A stretch of DNA of 64,000 bases. Origin: an uncultured Bacteroidales bacterium. Lineage in GTDB: Bacteria > Bacteroidota > Bacteroidia > Bacteroidales > UBA932. Below the pieces are notes generated by a model. That model did no database searches and had not been told where the DNA came from. It saw nothing but the letters and a program-made list of their open reading frames with translations. Positions 1-9,117 of this stretch are shown one piece after another. Location of the stretch: assembly GCA_905234795.1 (NCBI GenBank), contig CAJOIQ010000001.1, positions 1 to 64,000 on the forward strand, written 5' to 3'. Each line of letters starts with the position of its first letter. Positions within the stretch are counted from its first letter, which is position 1. A program made the position numbers and the translations under genes.

Positions 1-76
1 AACAATATTTACAAAAAAATTTACTATAAATCAACAAATTAGCAGAAGCAGCCTCGCGGCTTGACCGTTGTAGTGC

Positions 77-84
77 TACTTTTG
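77..84 (+). promoter_or_regulatory. Bacteroidetes -7 promoter box for the first SusC gene
   Basis: The octamer TACTTTTG fits the Bacteroidetes -7 consensus TAnnTTTG. It lies 2 nt upstream of GTG AAC TAA at 87-95, the same spacing as the hicA promoter in this window. I see no convincing -33 TTG at the usual 18-20 nt spacing; the nearest TTG (61-63) is only 13 nt away. Confidence 0.4.
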
Positions 85-125
85 CCGTGAACTAAAGATT
101 ATTACTGTCCCTGACGGTCGGCCTG

Positions 126-3100
126 GTGCTGGTGCAATCGGCTTTTGCACAGACCACGCTGCGCGGCAAGGTGGTGGACGAAGCCGGGGCGCCCCTGGCC
201 GGAGTGATGGTGCTGGTAAAAGGCACCACCAACGGCACCATGACCGCAGCCGACGGAACGTATTCGCTACAGGCCTCCCGGGGGAACGTCATCGAGTTCT
301 CCTGCCTGGGACTGGCTACCGAGGAACGCACCTTTGACGGCCGATCCTCCATTAATGTCACCATGAAGGAAGATTCCCTTTTCCTGGAAGACGTCGTTGT
401 GGTAGGTTACGGTACCGCCAAGAAGGAAACGCTGACGGCGGCCGTATCGGCCATTAAGGGAGACGAACTCCTGAAGGCACCGTCCACCAACGTAAGTCAG
501 GTGCTGGCCGGTAAGCTGTCCGGTATCTCCTCCGTGCAGGAATCCGGAGAACCCGGCCTGGACCAGGCCTCGCTGCGCATCCGCGGCAGCGTGTATGGCG
601 TGGCCTATGTGGTGGACGGTTTCCCCGTGGACAACATCAATGACATCGACCCCGCCGATATTGAGAGCATCTCTGTCCTGAAGGATGGTGCTTCGGCCGC
701 TGTCTACGGCCTCAAGGCCGCCGGCGGTGTCATCATCATCACCACCCGCAAGGGCGAGAAAGGAGACACCCGCATCACCTACAACGGTTCTATGGGCGCC
801 TCCATGAACGCCAACTTCCCCAAGTTCATGAACGGGCCGCAGTTTGCGTATTATTATAACCTGGCTCAGGAAATGGACCAGTTAGCCAGTGGTGCCATCA
901 CATCGGAAGACGAGTATGTGCCGTATTTCACGCGCCAGAATGTGGAGGCCATGCTCAACGGAGACCCTACAGACGGATGGGACAACGTGGATTATATCAA
1001 GAAAGTGTTCGGCACCGGCCTCACCAACAAGCACAATATCACGGTGCAAGGCGGTAATGACAAGACCCGCTATTTCGTTTCCGGCGGTTTTCTGGGTCAG
1101 AAAGGTAATATCGACGGTTACAATTACCGCCGGTACAATGTGCGTGCAAACATCGAATCCCGCATTGCCAGGCATCTGGTCTTCAATGCCGGACTCAGCG
1201 GCGTAGTTGGCCGCAGACAGACTCCCCGTTTCCTGTCGGGTGGATCTGACAGCGATGCCGGTTATGAAGTGGGCTGGTTCTCCATTGCCCATCAGGTGAT
1301 CGGCATGTATCCCTTCCTGCCCGAGAAGTATGGAGATTATTATACCGGCGCCATTGCTTCCAACCAGGTATTTGCCAACAGCCCGCTGGCCGCCTTATAC
1401 CTCTCCGGCAACAAGCAGACGCGCAGTTTCAACGGAACGCTTACCGGTTCCCTTACCTGGGAGATTCCGTGGGTGAAGGGCCTGGCTTTGAAAGTGAGCG
1501 GTTCCTATGACTATCTGGACTCCTACAACAAGAACCTGGACACCCCGTATTACGTGGTGGTCCGTCAGCGGGCCGAAGACGGAACCTGGGGTTGGAGCGC
1601 ACCCATGATTGACGTGAATGGCGCATCGGACGGCAATAAGGTGGGAGAAGGCTCCTACTACCAGCAGACCATGACCGGACAGGCCAGCATCTCCTATGCC
1701 AACACGTTCGACAAGCACAGTGTGGACGTGCTCCTGCTGGCCGAACTGAGAGATTTCCAGACCAATAACCTGAGCGCCTATGTAAAGAATGTACCCTTTG
1801 CCCTGCTGCCCGAGCTGGGGAACGGAACCCCCACCGCTTCGCCGGTGATGGGCTCCAGCAACGCCTCCCGCAGTGCTGGTTATGTGGGACGTATCCGCTA
1901 TAATTACGCCGAAAAATACCTGGCCGAATTCACCGGCCGCTACGACGGTTCCTATAAGTTTGCGGGAATGACCAGCACCCGCTGGGGATTCTTCCCTTCC
2001 GCTTCCGTTGGCTGGGTGCTTTCCAAGGAGCAGTTCATGGAATCCTTATCTTTCCTGGACAACCTGAAAATCCGCGCCAGCGTAGGTCTTCTTGGTAACG
2101 ACGGCGTGAGTCCCTACATGTTCCTGAGCAAGTATGCCTTGGGTACCAAGGTCGTATATCCTGGCAGTACCGCAGTACCTTCCTATTATACTTCGGGCAT
2201 CCCCAACAAGGACCTGAGCTGGGAAAAGACCCTGTCCTATAATGTGGGCATGGACTTCTCCCTGTGGAACGGCCTGCTGGGCGGCGAAATCGACGCCTTC
2301 TACAATTACACCTACGACATCCTTTCCTGGAACGGCGGAGGCCACCCGGACTCCATGGGCGGTTACTATCCCACCTATGTCAATGGAAACGCCATTGATG
2401 CCAAGGGTGTGGATATCCTGCTCACGCACCGTAACCGTTTCGACCTGGGCGGAAAACCTTTCTTCTATGAGCTGGGTGCAACAATGACCTACTCCAAGAC
2501 CCGCTGGCTCAAGTACAACGACGAGCCCAACGTCCCCGAATGGCAAAAGGTCACCGGCACTACTTACGGCTCCCACTGGGGCTGGCTGGCCGAAGGCTTG
2601 TACCGCAGCGAGGAGGAAATTGACAACAGCGCCTGGTACGGAACACGTCCCAACGTAGGAGACATCAAGTACGTGGACCTGAACGGAGACGGCGAGATTA
2701 ACTGGCAGGACCGTGGTATCTTTGGCAAGAGCAACCGTCCGGAGCTCACCTTCGGCCTCAACATCAATTTGGGATGGAACGGCTTTGACATGAACCTCCA
2801 GTTTACCGGCGGAGCCCTCTTCCAGGTCTCCATGACCGGTACGTATTTCAATGAGAATGACGACGACACCATCTGGACCAAGACCTTCAAGGAAGGAGAG
2901 AACTCCCCGCTGTTCCTGATAGAAAATGCCTATAGCCTGGACAATCCTAACGGTACTTTCCCGCGTCTTACCCTGGGCACTACCGGTCATGGCGGAGACA
3001 ACGGTCTCAGTTCCAGTTTCTGGTGGCGTGACGGAAAGTATATCCGCCTCAAGACCGCCCAGCTGGGCTATACCCTGCCGCAAAAATTTACCCGCCGTTT

Positions 3101-3254
3101 CGGCGTGGAAAGCCTGCGCATCTTCATTGAGGGCAACAACCTCTTTACCCTAGACGGCCTTCCGGATGGCATTGACCCCGAATCCCCCGGCGTCAACAAC
3201 GGCTACTATCCGCAGCAGCGCAACATCATGGGCGGTATTACGTTAACCCTTTAA
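126..3254 (+). CDS. SusC/RagA-family TonB-linked outer membrane transporter
   Basis: TonB-dependent importer that moves oligosaccharides across the outer membrane together with the SusD lipoprotein encoded next. The mature N-terminus has a carboxypeptidase-regulatory-like beta domain (GKVVDEAGAPLAGV), then a TonB-box/plug transition (EDVVVVGYGT), a plug (IRGSVYGVAYVVDGFP) and a long 22-strand-type barrel ending ITLTL. At about 1040 aa the length is normal. The start is a problem. The listed GTG at 126 leaves only LVQSAFA of the signal peptide, while the hydrophobic core continues upstream in frame (RLLLSLTVGLVLVQSAFA) to a TAA at 93-95, itself preceded by GTG AAC at 87. Either an unusual start within 96-125 is used, or codon 3 is a nonsense mutation (AAA to TAA would restore a normal signal peptide). 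It heads the SusCD operon. Confidence 0.9.
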   Translation: MLVQSAFAQTTLRGKVVDEAGAPLAGVMVLVKGTTNGTMTAADGTYSLQASRGNVIEFSCLGLATEERTFDGRSSINVTMKEDSLFLEDVVVVGYGTAKKETLTAAVSAIKGDELLKAPSTNVSQVLAGKLSGISSVQESGEPGLDQASLRIRGSVYGVAYVVDGFPVDNINDIDPADIESISVLKDGASAAVYGLKAAGGVIIITTRKGEKGDTRITYNGSMGASMNANFPKFMNGPQFAYYYNLAQEMDQLASGAITSEDEYVPYFTRQNVEAMLNGDPTDGWDNVDYIKKVFGTGLTNKHNITVQGGNDKTRYFVSGGFLGQKGNIDGYNYRRYNVRANIESRIARHLVFNAGLSGVVGRRQTPRFLSGGSDSDAGYEVGWFSIAHQVIGMYPFLPEKYGDYYTGAIASNQVFANSPLAALYLSGNKQTRSFNGTLTGSLTWEIPWVKGLALKVSGSYDYLDSYNKNLDTPYYVVVRQRAEDGTWGWSAPMIDVNGASDGNKVGEGSYYQQTMTGQASISYANTFDKHSVDVLLLAELRDFQTNNLSAYVKNVPFALLPELGNGTPTASPVMGSSNASRSAGYVGRIRYNYAEKYLAEFTGRYDGSYKFAGMTSTRWGFFPSASVGWVLSKEQFMESLSFLDNLKIRASVGLLGNDGVSPYMFLSKYALGTKVVYPGSTAVPSYYTSGIPNKDLSWEKTLSYNVGMDFSLWNGLLGGEIDAFYNYTYDILSWNGGGHPDSMGGYYPTYVNGNAIDAKGVDILLTHRNRFDLGGKPFFYELGATMTYSKTRWLKYNDEPNVPEWQKVTGTTYGSHWGWLAEGLYRSEEEIDNSAWYGTRPNVGDIKYVDLNGDGEINWQDRGIFGKSNRPELTFGLNINLGWNGFDMNLQFTGGALFQVSMTGTYFNENDDDTIWTKTFKEGENSPLFLIENAYSLDNPNGTFPRLTLGTTGHGGDNGLSSSFWWRDGKYIRLKTAQLGYTLPQKFTRRFGVESLRIFIEGNNLFTLDGLPDGIDPESPGVNNGYYPQQRNIMGGITLTL

Positions 3255-3267
3255 TTTAGGATGCCTT

Positions 3268-4923
3268 ATGAAAAAGTTATTCTTAGCACTTTCCCTCATC
3301 GGCGTCCTTGGCGCCTGCAATAAATATCTGGACATGACGCCCACCGACAGCATCTCCGACAAAGTGATGTGGGCCAATACCCAGAGCGCCGAATATGCCG
3401 TCAACTCCATTTATTCCTACGCCTATGACATTTTTGCCGTATGGCCGTCTTCAGTGGGAATGACAGAGGCTTTTACCGACGAGTTCAAGTACGGTTCCTA
3501 TGTGAATTTCGCCTACTGTCTTATTCCCAGTCAGGTAGCCTATGGCGGAACCAATCTGACCAACAGCTTCGTAAGCGTTTACCTGGGCTGCTGGAGCTCT
3601 TTGTACAATGCCGTCCGCCGCACCAACGAGGCTATCTCTAACCTGAGCACGCTGGGCACCGGTATTCCGGAAGCAGACCGCACCCGCCTGGAAGGAGAGC
3701 TTCGCCTGATGCGGGGCTGGCTCTATTTCGAACTGATGAAACGGTATAGGGAAATTATCATCTACGATGAAGATCTCTCAAAGATTGCCGTAGATAAAGC
3801 CCTCTCCTCAGAGGCCGAAGGCTGGGATTTTGTGTGGAAAGATTTGGACTTCGCTTCCAGGAACTTGCCGGAGAAAGCGGCTGCCAAGGGACGTTTGGAC
3901 AAGGGTGTAGCACTCGCCCTCATTACCCGTTCCATGCTTTATGCAGGCGAATACGACAAAGTGATTGCCGCAGCCGACGAATTGGCCCAGCTGGGATATG
4001 CCCTGATGGACAATTATGGCCAGGCCTTCACCCGGTCCGTCACAGAGGGCAACACGGAGACTATTCTCCAATATACCTTCTCTTATGCCGACGGCGTAAC
4101 GCACGACTTTGACTTCTATTACACCCCCGGCGGTGACTACAAACTGGTAGGACAGCAGGGCGGCGGCTATGGTACCCCTACTCAGGAAATGGTAGAAAGC
4201 TACGAACTGGCCACCGGCGGTTTCCCCAACTGGAGCCCCTGGCATGGAGAAACCACGGCCGAACCCCCTTATACCCTATTGGAACCCCGTTTCCAGGCTT
4301 CCATCCTATATAATGGCGCTGCCTGGAAGGGCCGCACCATAGAACCCTTTGTGGGCGGTACCGACGGCTGGTGTCAGTGGAACAAGGAACCCAAACCCGA
4401 AGGGCGTACCACCACGGGGTATTACCTGCGTAAGTTTGTGGATGAAACCCATGACCTGGCCGACAGGGGCCAAAGCGTCCAGCACTTTGTCCTCATCCGC
4501 TATGCCGAAGCTCTGCTGAACAAAGCCGAGGCCTGCTACCGGAATGGTGATAACCAAGGCGCCAACGATGCCGTCAAGGCCATCCGCACTCGCGTGGGCC
4601 TGCCCTACACAAGCAAGAGCGGAGACGCCCTCTGGCAGGCCATCCGCCAGGAAAGAAAGGTGGAACTGGCTTTTGAAGACGACTGGTACTGGAGTCTCCG
4701 CCGCTGGAAGGAAGCGGCCGAAGATTATCCTGTGGGCCTGAACAATTACCAGGTTCACGGACTTAAGATTGAAAGTACGGCTGTCGCCGGACAGTATAAG
4801 TACACTTATGTGTCCGTCGACGATAAAGACCGCAATTTCCCGGCTAAAATGTACCGTTTCCCCATTCCCGACGGGGAACTGAACTCCAATTCGCTTGTAG
4901 ACCAATACCCTGAATGGAACTAG
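3268..4923 (+). CDS. SusD/RagB-family glycan-binding lipoprotein
   Basis: Surface lipoprotein that caps the SusC transporter and captures glycan. It has a short signal peptide with lipobox LGAC, the N-terminal NKYLDMTPTDSISD signature of SusD families, TPR-like helices in the middle (RLMRGWLYFELMKRY) and the C-terminal RagB/SusD block (RYAEALLNKAEACYRNGD, ending PIPDGELNSN). At 551 aa it is of usual length. It starts 13 nt after susC and ends 2 nt before the next lipoprotein gene, so it is part of one transcript. The ligand cannot be read from sequence; the neighbouring phosphodiester glycosidase and GHL10 enzyme suggest a GlcNAc- or phosphodiester-containing polymer (inference). Confidence 0.95.
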   Translation: MKKLFLALSLIGVLGACNKYLDMTPTDSISDKVMWANTQSAEYAVNSIYSYAYDIFAVWPSSVGMTEAFTDEFKYGSYVNFAYCLIPSQVAYGGTNLTNSFVSVYLGCWSSLYNAVRRTNEAISNLSTLGTGIPEADRTRLEGELRLMRGWLYFELMKRYREIIIYDEDLSKIAVDKALSSEAEGWDFVWKDLDFASRNLPEKAAAKGRLDKGVALALITRSMLYAGEYDKVIAAADELAQLGYALMDNYGQAFTRSVTEGNTETILQYTFSYADGVTHDFDFYYTPGGDYKLVGQQGGGYGTPTQEMVESYELATGGFPNWSPWHGETTAEPPYTLLEPRFQASILYNGAAWKGRTIEPFVGGTDGWCQWNKEPKPEGRTTTGYYLRKFVDETHDLADRGQSVQHFVLIRYAEALLNKAEACYRNGDNQGANDAVKAIRTRVGLPYTSKSGDALWQAIRQERKVELAFEDDWYWSLRRWKEAAEDYPVGLNNYQVHGLKIESTAVAGQYKYTYVSVDDKDRNFPAKMYRFPIPDGELNSNSLVDQYPEWN

Positions 4924-4925
4924 TG

Positions 4926-6662
4926 ATGAAAAAAACCGTTATCCTTTTGCTGGCCGCCACTTTGCTGGCCGCCTGCCATAAGCCCGAGTACGTAGAACCT
5001 ACGGCCGAGCGTCAGGGAATCACTTCGCTGGCTGCCTATTTTGCCTTCGGCCCTTTTGAAGGCCAGGAAATGGGCCGTCTGGAAATTGACGACCCCATGA
5101 CGGACCGCTATGTCATTCCCATTCCGTGGTATTTCCCGGAATCCTCCGATGATATCACCACTCCTTATATGACCAAAGTGCGCGTGCGCGCCGCCCTTCA
5201 GCCCAACTGCAAGATTTCCCCGGCACTTACGGTTCTGGACCTCACGGAGGAGAATCATTTTACGTACACGGACGCCACCGGTACCAGCCGGGAGATTGTC
5301 ATAACCGGCGAACGGGTGAAATCCAACAAATGTGAGATTATCACCTTTGCCCTCAAACAGCCTGTCATGAGCGGCATGGTGGACAAGACAGCCCGCAAAG
5401 TATCTCTGATTACAGCCAAGGACCTTTCTGTGGCCGAAGCCAGCGTCACGCTGTCGGCCCACGCCACCATTTCGCCCGATCCGGCTCTTCCGCACAATTA
5501 CAATGACGGGTTCACCTTCACCGTAACTGCCGATGACGGCGTTACTAAGGCCGATTATCTGGTCATCAAAAACATACCCGAAAAGATCGATTACGGTGTA
5601 AACACCACCAGTGCCGAAGCCCTCTTCAACCTGGATCCTTCTTCCGGGATGGGACTTCCGGGATACCAGGCCGTAGCGAACGTCTCCATGGGTGTGTTGG
5701 ATTCGGACCTCATTGTCAATATGGGAGACGGTTCCACGCCACGCTACTACAACAAGATTGTCGGCACCTATGGTGGAGAAATCAAGCTGGGAAATGCCGT
5801 CCCTACCGGAGCCATTGCTTCCGATGAACAGGACCACTTGCTCATCTGCAACCTGGCCGAGGCCGGGGAAACCTTCACCATCTGGAAAACTTCTTCCGTG
5901 AAGGAAGCTCCTGTAGAGTTGCTCTCTTTCCAGAACGACCAGGACATCCAGCTGGGTCTGGAAATGAAGGTCATCGGCAACATAGAGACGGAAGCCTCCA
6001 TTTCCGTCACTTATCCCGGCCTGGTGGGTGTTACCAAGAGCAGCCGCTTCCGTTCCATCCACATCGTGGGCGGGGCAGTGGTTTCCAACGAACTCAAGGA
6101 CCTGACGGCCACCGGTTTCTCCTGGGGTTCCGGAGCATCCGGCAGCACCTGCGTGCCCGCGGCATCGGCCCAGAACGACGCCGGCTGGTACAGCTGCGTG
6201 TATTCCGACAACCTGCTCACCTGGTTCAAGCCGGATCTCACCGTCGGCAAACAGCTCAATGGCTACGGTGACGGCTCCGACGACGTACAGGGCGGCGGAA
6301 CCTATGTAGACAGCAACACATCGCCCAACAACCTGGACACCAAGGGCTTCAACAACGCCCGTTACCTGGCGCTCTTTGTCTCCAACCACTTCCCCAAGTG
6401 GTGGCCGGGCCCGCAACTGTATGTCTATGACATCACCAGCGGTTCCCTCCAGGGAGACAATATCTGGAACAGCCCCGGACTGGTGTTCTCCCAGCCGTTC
6501 ATGTACAACCTGCAATACAATACGGGCGGGCATGACGGAAACGGCGCCTGCGGTGACGTCATCCTGGCCCCTTCGGCCGACGGCTATATGCTGTACATCT
6601 ACTATTACGATCATTATTCCCAGATGCTGGGTGGCTTCAGTCTGGATTGCATTAAACGATGA
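4926..6662 (+). CDS. SusD-downstream surface lipoprotein, DUF5018-like, probable glycan-binding protein
   Basis: The ORF track starts at 4914, but the ATG at 4926 gives a clean signal peptide MKKTVILLLAATLLAAC with a lipobox, so I use 4926 (578 aa). The first half resembles the DUF5018-type beta domains of Bacteroidetes PUL lipoproteins (SLAAYFAFGPFEGQE...). The second half (about 220-578) has repeated beta segments that look propeller-like, with aromatic residues suited to sugar stacking. The position directly after susD is that of a SusE/F-like surface glycan-binding protein. The stop overlaps the next ATG (ATGA), implying translational coupling. No catalytic motif is visible and the role is inferred from position. 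Confidence 0.7.
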   Translation: MKKTVILLLAATLLAACHKPEYVEPTAERQGITSLAAYFAFGPFEGQEMGRLEIDDPMTDRYVIPIPWYFPESSDDITTPYMTKVRVRAALQPNCKISPALTVLDLTEENHFTYTDATGTSREIVITGERVKSNKCEIITFALKQPVMSGMVDKTARKVSLITAKDLSVAEASVTLSAHATISPDPALPHNYNDGFTFTVTADDGVTKADYLVIKNIPEKIDYGVNTTSAEALFNLDPSSGMGLPGYQAVANVSMGVLDSDLIVNMGDGSTPRYYNKIVGTYGGEIKLGNAVPTGAIASDEQDHLLICNLAEAGETFTIWKTSSVKEAPVELLSFQNDQDIQLGLEMKVIGNIETEASISVTYPGLVGVTKSSRFRSIHIVGGAVVSNELKDLTATGFSWGSGASGSTCVPAASAQNDAGWYSCVYSDNLLTWFKPDLTVGKQLNGYGDGSDDVQGGGTYVDSNTSPNNLDTKGFNNARYLALFVSNHFPKWWPGPQLYVYDITSGSLQGDNIWNSPGLVFSQPFMYNLQYNTGGHDGNGACGDVILAPSADGYMLYIYYYDHYSQMLGGFSLDCIKR

Positions 6663-7714
6663 AAGTGAAAGTTTTCATTCTTACGGCCCTGCTGCTGGCC
6701 TCCTGCTCGGGGGCCGGCAAGGCCGATATGCCGCAGTGGCGCTGGCAGGATCCCGAAATCCCGGAAACACCGGAAGTGACCGAGCCGCATCCCGCCATCA
6801 CAGCCCTGGGCTGGACCAATGTGACGGCCAATTATGCCGCCATACCCGATGGTATCGCCATCTACAAAAGCCCTTCTGAGATTCAGGGGGTGAAAGTGAT
6901 TGCCTACATTGCCGTGGCCGATCCTTCAAAGGTCAGCTGGGATGTACGCAGCATTGACGACCCCACCATCCAGGGCACCACCGATCCTTTGAAAACACCG
7001 TCCCAGTTCTACACCGAGACTGCTGCACCCGTCCTCATCAACGGCGGTTATTTCTTTGCCGAGGGCGGTAAGCGCTACAATGCATCGGTGGCGGTGAGCA
7101 GTGGCCGTACCTACGGGGTAAACATCAATTACGCCTCCCTGGACTGGGTGACCATGTATTATCCTACCCGCGGCGTCTTTTACCAGAACGCCTCCGGCAG
7201 CCCTGCTGTGGGTTGGACCTACTGGACCGGCGGTGCGGCGCACTACCTCTACAGCCAGCCGGCCGACAATTCCTGGGAAGCCAAACCTTTGCCGGTTCCC
7301 GATGCTTCTTTCCCGGCAAAAGCCGAGAGTTTTGCACCTCAGACCGCCATCGGCGGCGGCCCGGTACTCCTGAAGGACGGCGAGGCGGTGAATTCCTGGA
7401 AGGCCGAGCTCCTCTATGGAGACGGGGCCGATGACAAAATGCCGGAGGCCCGCCATCCGCGTTCTTCCATCGGCTTTACTTCTGACGGATTCCTGCTGCT
7501 CTTTGTGTGCGAGGGCCGGCAGATGACCGACGGCGTGGCGGGCATGACCTTTGCCGAGGAAGCCCTCGTACTGAAGGCTCTGGGATGCACTCAGGCCCTG
7601 AACCTGGACGGCGGCGGCTCTTCCTGCATGCTTGTTGGCGGACAGGAAACCATCAAAGTGTCCGACGGACAGCAGCGCGCTGTCAGTTCCGTCGTTATCC
7701 TGCAGAAACGATGA
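6659..7714 (+). CDS. Phosphodiester glycosidase (NAGPA/DUF2233 family) lipoprotein
   Basis: Member of the family named for the mammalian uncovering enzyme, which hydrolyses GlcNAc-alpha-1-phosphodiesters. The lipoprotein signal is LLLASC. The diagnostic blocks are present in order: VLINGGYFF near residue 120, IGGGPVLLKDG near 225, and a C-terminal HPRSSIGF ... ALNLDGGGSSCMLV block. At 351 aa the length suits a single-domain bacterial member. It overlaps both neighbours by ATGA junctions, so it is tightly coupled with the SusD-linked lipoprotein upstream and the GHL10 glycosidase downstream. Within this locus it suggests that the imported or surface-cleaved substrate contains sugar-1-phosphate diesters. 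Family is clear; substrate is inference. Confidence 0.85.
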   Translation: MKVKVFILTALLLASCSGAGKADMPQWRWQDPEIPETPEVTEPHPAITALGWTNVTANYAAIPDGIAIYKSPSEIQGVKVIAYIAVADPSKVSWDVRSIDDPTIQGTTDPLKTPSQFYTETAAPVLINGGYFFAEGGKRYNASVAVSSGRTYGVNINYASLDWVTMYYPTRGVFYQNASGSPAVGWTYWTGGAAHYLYSQPADNSWEAKPLPVPDASFPAKAESFAPQTAIGGGPVLLKDGEAVNSWKAELLYGDGADDKMPEARHPRSSIGFTSDGFLLLFVCEGRQMTDGVAGMTFAEEALVLKALGCTQALNLDGGGSSCMLVGGQETIKVSDGQQRAVSSVVILQKR

Positions 7715-9099
7715 AAAGAGTATTCCTGATCATAAGTTTAGCCTTGTTGCTGGTCCCCTCTTGTAAAAAACAGGAGGAAGGTTTCAAATGGAAAGAGGCC
7801 TGGGACAGCCAGACCCCCGTTGACCCCGATCCCGAGGAGCCTTCCCTTCCCGAGATTAAGGGGAAGTCCCGTTATATCTGGGTAGACGCCGCGGCCAATT
7901 TCCCGTATTACGCCAACGACCTGGCCTATATTGCCGAAGATTGTGAGCGTATTGCCCAGATGGGCTTTACCGATCTCATTGTGGACGTCCGTCCCACCAG
8001 CGGAGACGTACTGTTCACCTCATCCGTAGCCCCCGCCTGCCAAAAAGTGGCAGCTTGGGTCAATGGCAAATACCGCTGGGTGGAGCGTACGGCGACGTTT
8101 GACTACCTGGCACGCTTCATTGAAGCCGGCCATGCGGCAGGGCTTCGGGTGAACGCGGCCATCAACACCATGGTGGGAGGCTATCATTCTTCCATCGGCG
8201 ACGTGGGCATGCTCTATAACCAGCCGGGCCGCAAGAGCTGGTGCTCCGTAGACAATCTTCCGGGCGGTCTCACCAACGCCATGGACGATTCCGAGACGGG
8301 GCCGCGTTTCCTGGATCCAGCCAATCCCGATGTACAGGAATTCCTCCTCACCCTACTGGGAGAATTGGCTGCTTATGAAGGACTGGACGGTATTGTGCTG
8401 GACCGCTGCCGCTACGACGACAACAACCTGGATGCCGGATATACCGATGCTGCGAAAGATGCCTTCACCACATATCTGGGAAGTGCCCCGTCGGCATGGC
8501 CGGTGATGCCGCAGGGCCAGACTTACGTCAGCTCCAATCCCTCTACCCTCCAGCGCAGCTGGCTCACCTTCCGTTGCAAGGTCATCCATGACTTTGTGGA
8601 AAAGGCCGCCGCCAAGGTGCATTCGGTGAATGCCGATGTACGCTTCGGAGTATATGTAGGAGCCTGGTTCAGCGAATATTACCGCTCCGGTGTCAACTGG
8701 ACCAGTTCCCAGTACAATGTCAAGAAGGAAGAATCCACCTACAAGTGGGTCCCCAACAATTACCAGAAAACCGGCTTTGCCGACCTGCTGGACTTTATTT
8801 TCCTGGGAGCCTATGCCGGGACAAACGGCGTCCACGGTTCATCGGAATGGACCATGGAGGGTTTTGCCAAACTGGGTGCCAAGCGACTGGCCGGAGCGGT
8901 TCCTTTTGCCGCAGGTCCCGATATCGGCAATGGCACCGGGTTCGAAGGCGGTCACCAGGAGGCCCTGATTCCAGATATTGTCGATACCATGTTGAAAAAC
9001 TCCGACGGATTGTTTATCTTTGACCTATGCCACATCCGTATGTTCGAATACTGGAAAGCTTTCGAAGACGGAATCAATGCTTATTTGAAAACTCTATAA
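7711..9099 (+). CDS. GHL10/DUF187 family glycoside hydrolase-like lipoprotein (copy 1)
   Basis: The ORF track begins at 7507, inside the previous gene. The ATG at 7711 gives a lipoprotein signal (LLLVPSC) and an ATGA overlap with the phosphodiester glycosidase, so the protein is 462 aa. It has the GHL10 (DUF187, YngK-like) TIM-barrel pattern: opening strand YIWVDAAANF, DVRPTSGDVLF near residue 100, EAGHAAGLRVNAAINTMVGG, and GLDGIVLDRCRYDD, whose acidic residues are likely catalytic. The family is predicted to hydrolyse glycosidic bonds, but few members have been characterised. A clear paralogue lies at 16389-17678 in the second half of the same locus. Confidence 0.85.
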   Translation: MKRVFLIISLALLLVPSCKKQEEGFKWKEAWDSQTPVDPDPEEPSLPEIKGKSRYIWVDAAANFPYYANDLAYIAEDCERIAQMGFTDLIVDVRPTSGDVLFTSSVAPACQKVAAWVNGKYRWVERTATFDYLARFIEAGHAAGLRVNAAINTMVGGYHSSIGDVGMLYNQPGRKSWCSVDNLPGGLTNAMDDSETGPRFLDPANPDVQEFLLTLLGELAAYEGLDGIVLDRCRYDDNNLDAGYTDAAKDAFTTYLGSAPSAWPVMPQGQTYVSSNPSTLQRSWLTFRCKVIHDFVEKAAAKVHSVNADVRFGVYVGAWFSEYYRSGVNWTSSQYNVKKEESTYKWVPNNYQKTGFADLLDFIFLGAYAGTNGVHGSSEWTMEGFAKLGAKRLAGAVPFAAGPDIGNGTGFEGGHQEALIPDIVDTMLKNSDGLFIFDLCHIRMFEYWKAFEDGINAYLKTL

Positions 9100-9117
9100 C
9101 CCTAATTAATCAACATT

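Noticed and set aside
4920-6614. Minus-strand ORF of 564 aa
   Set aside because: Antisense of the SusD-linked lipoprotein. No signal peptide or motif, and low-complexity composition.
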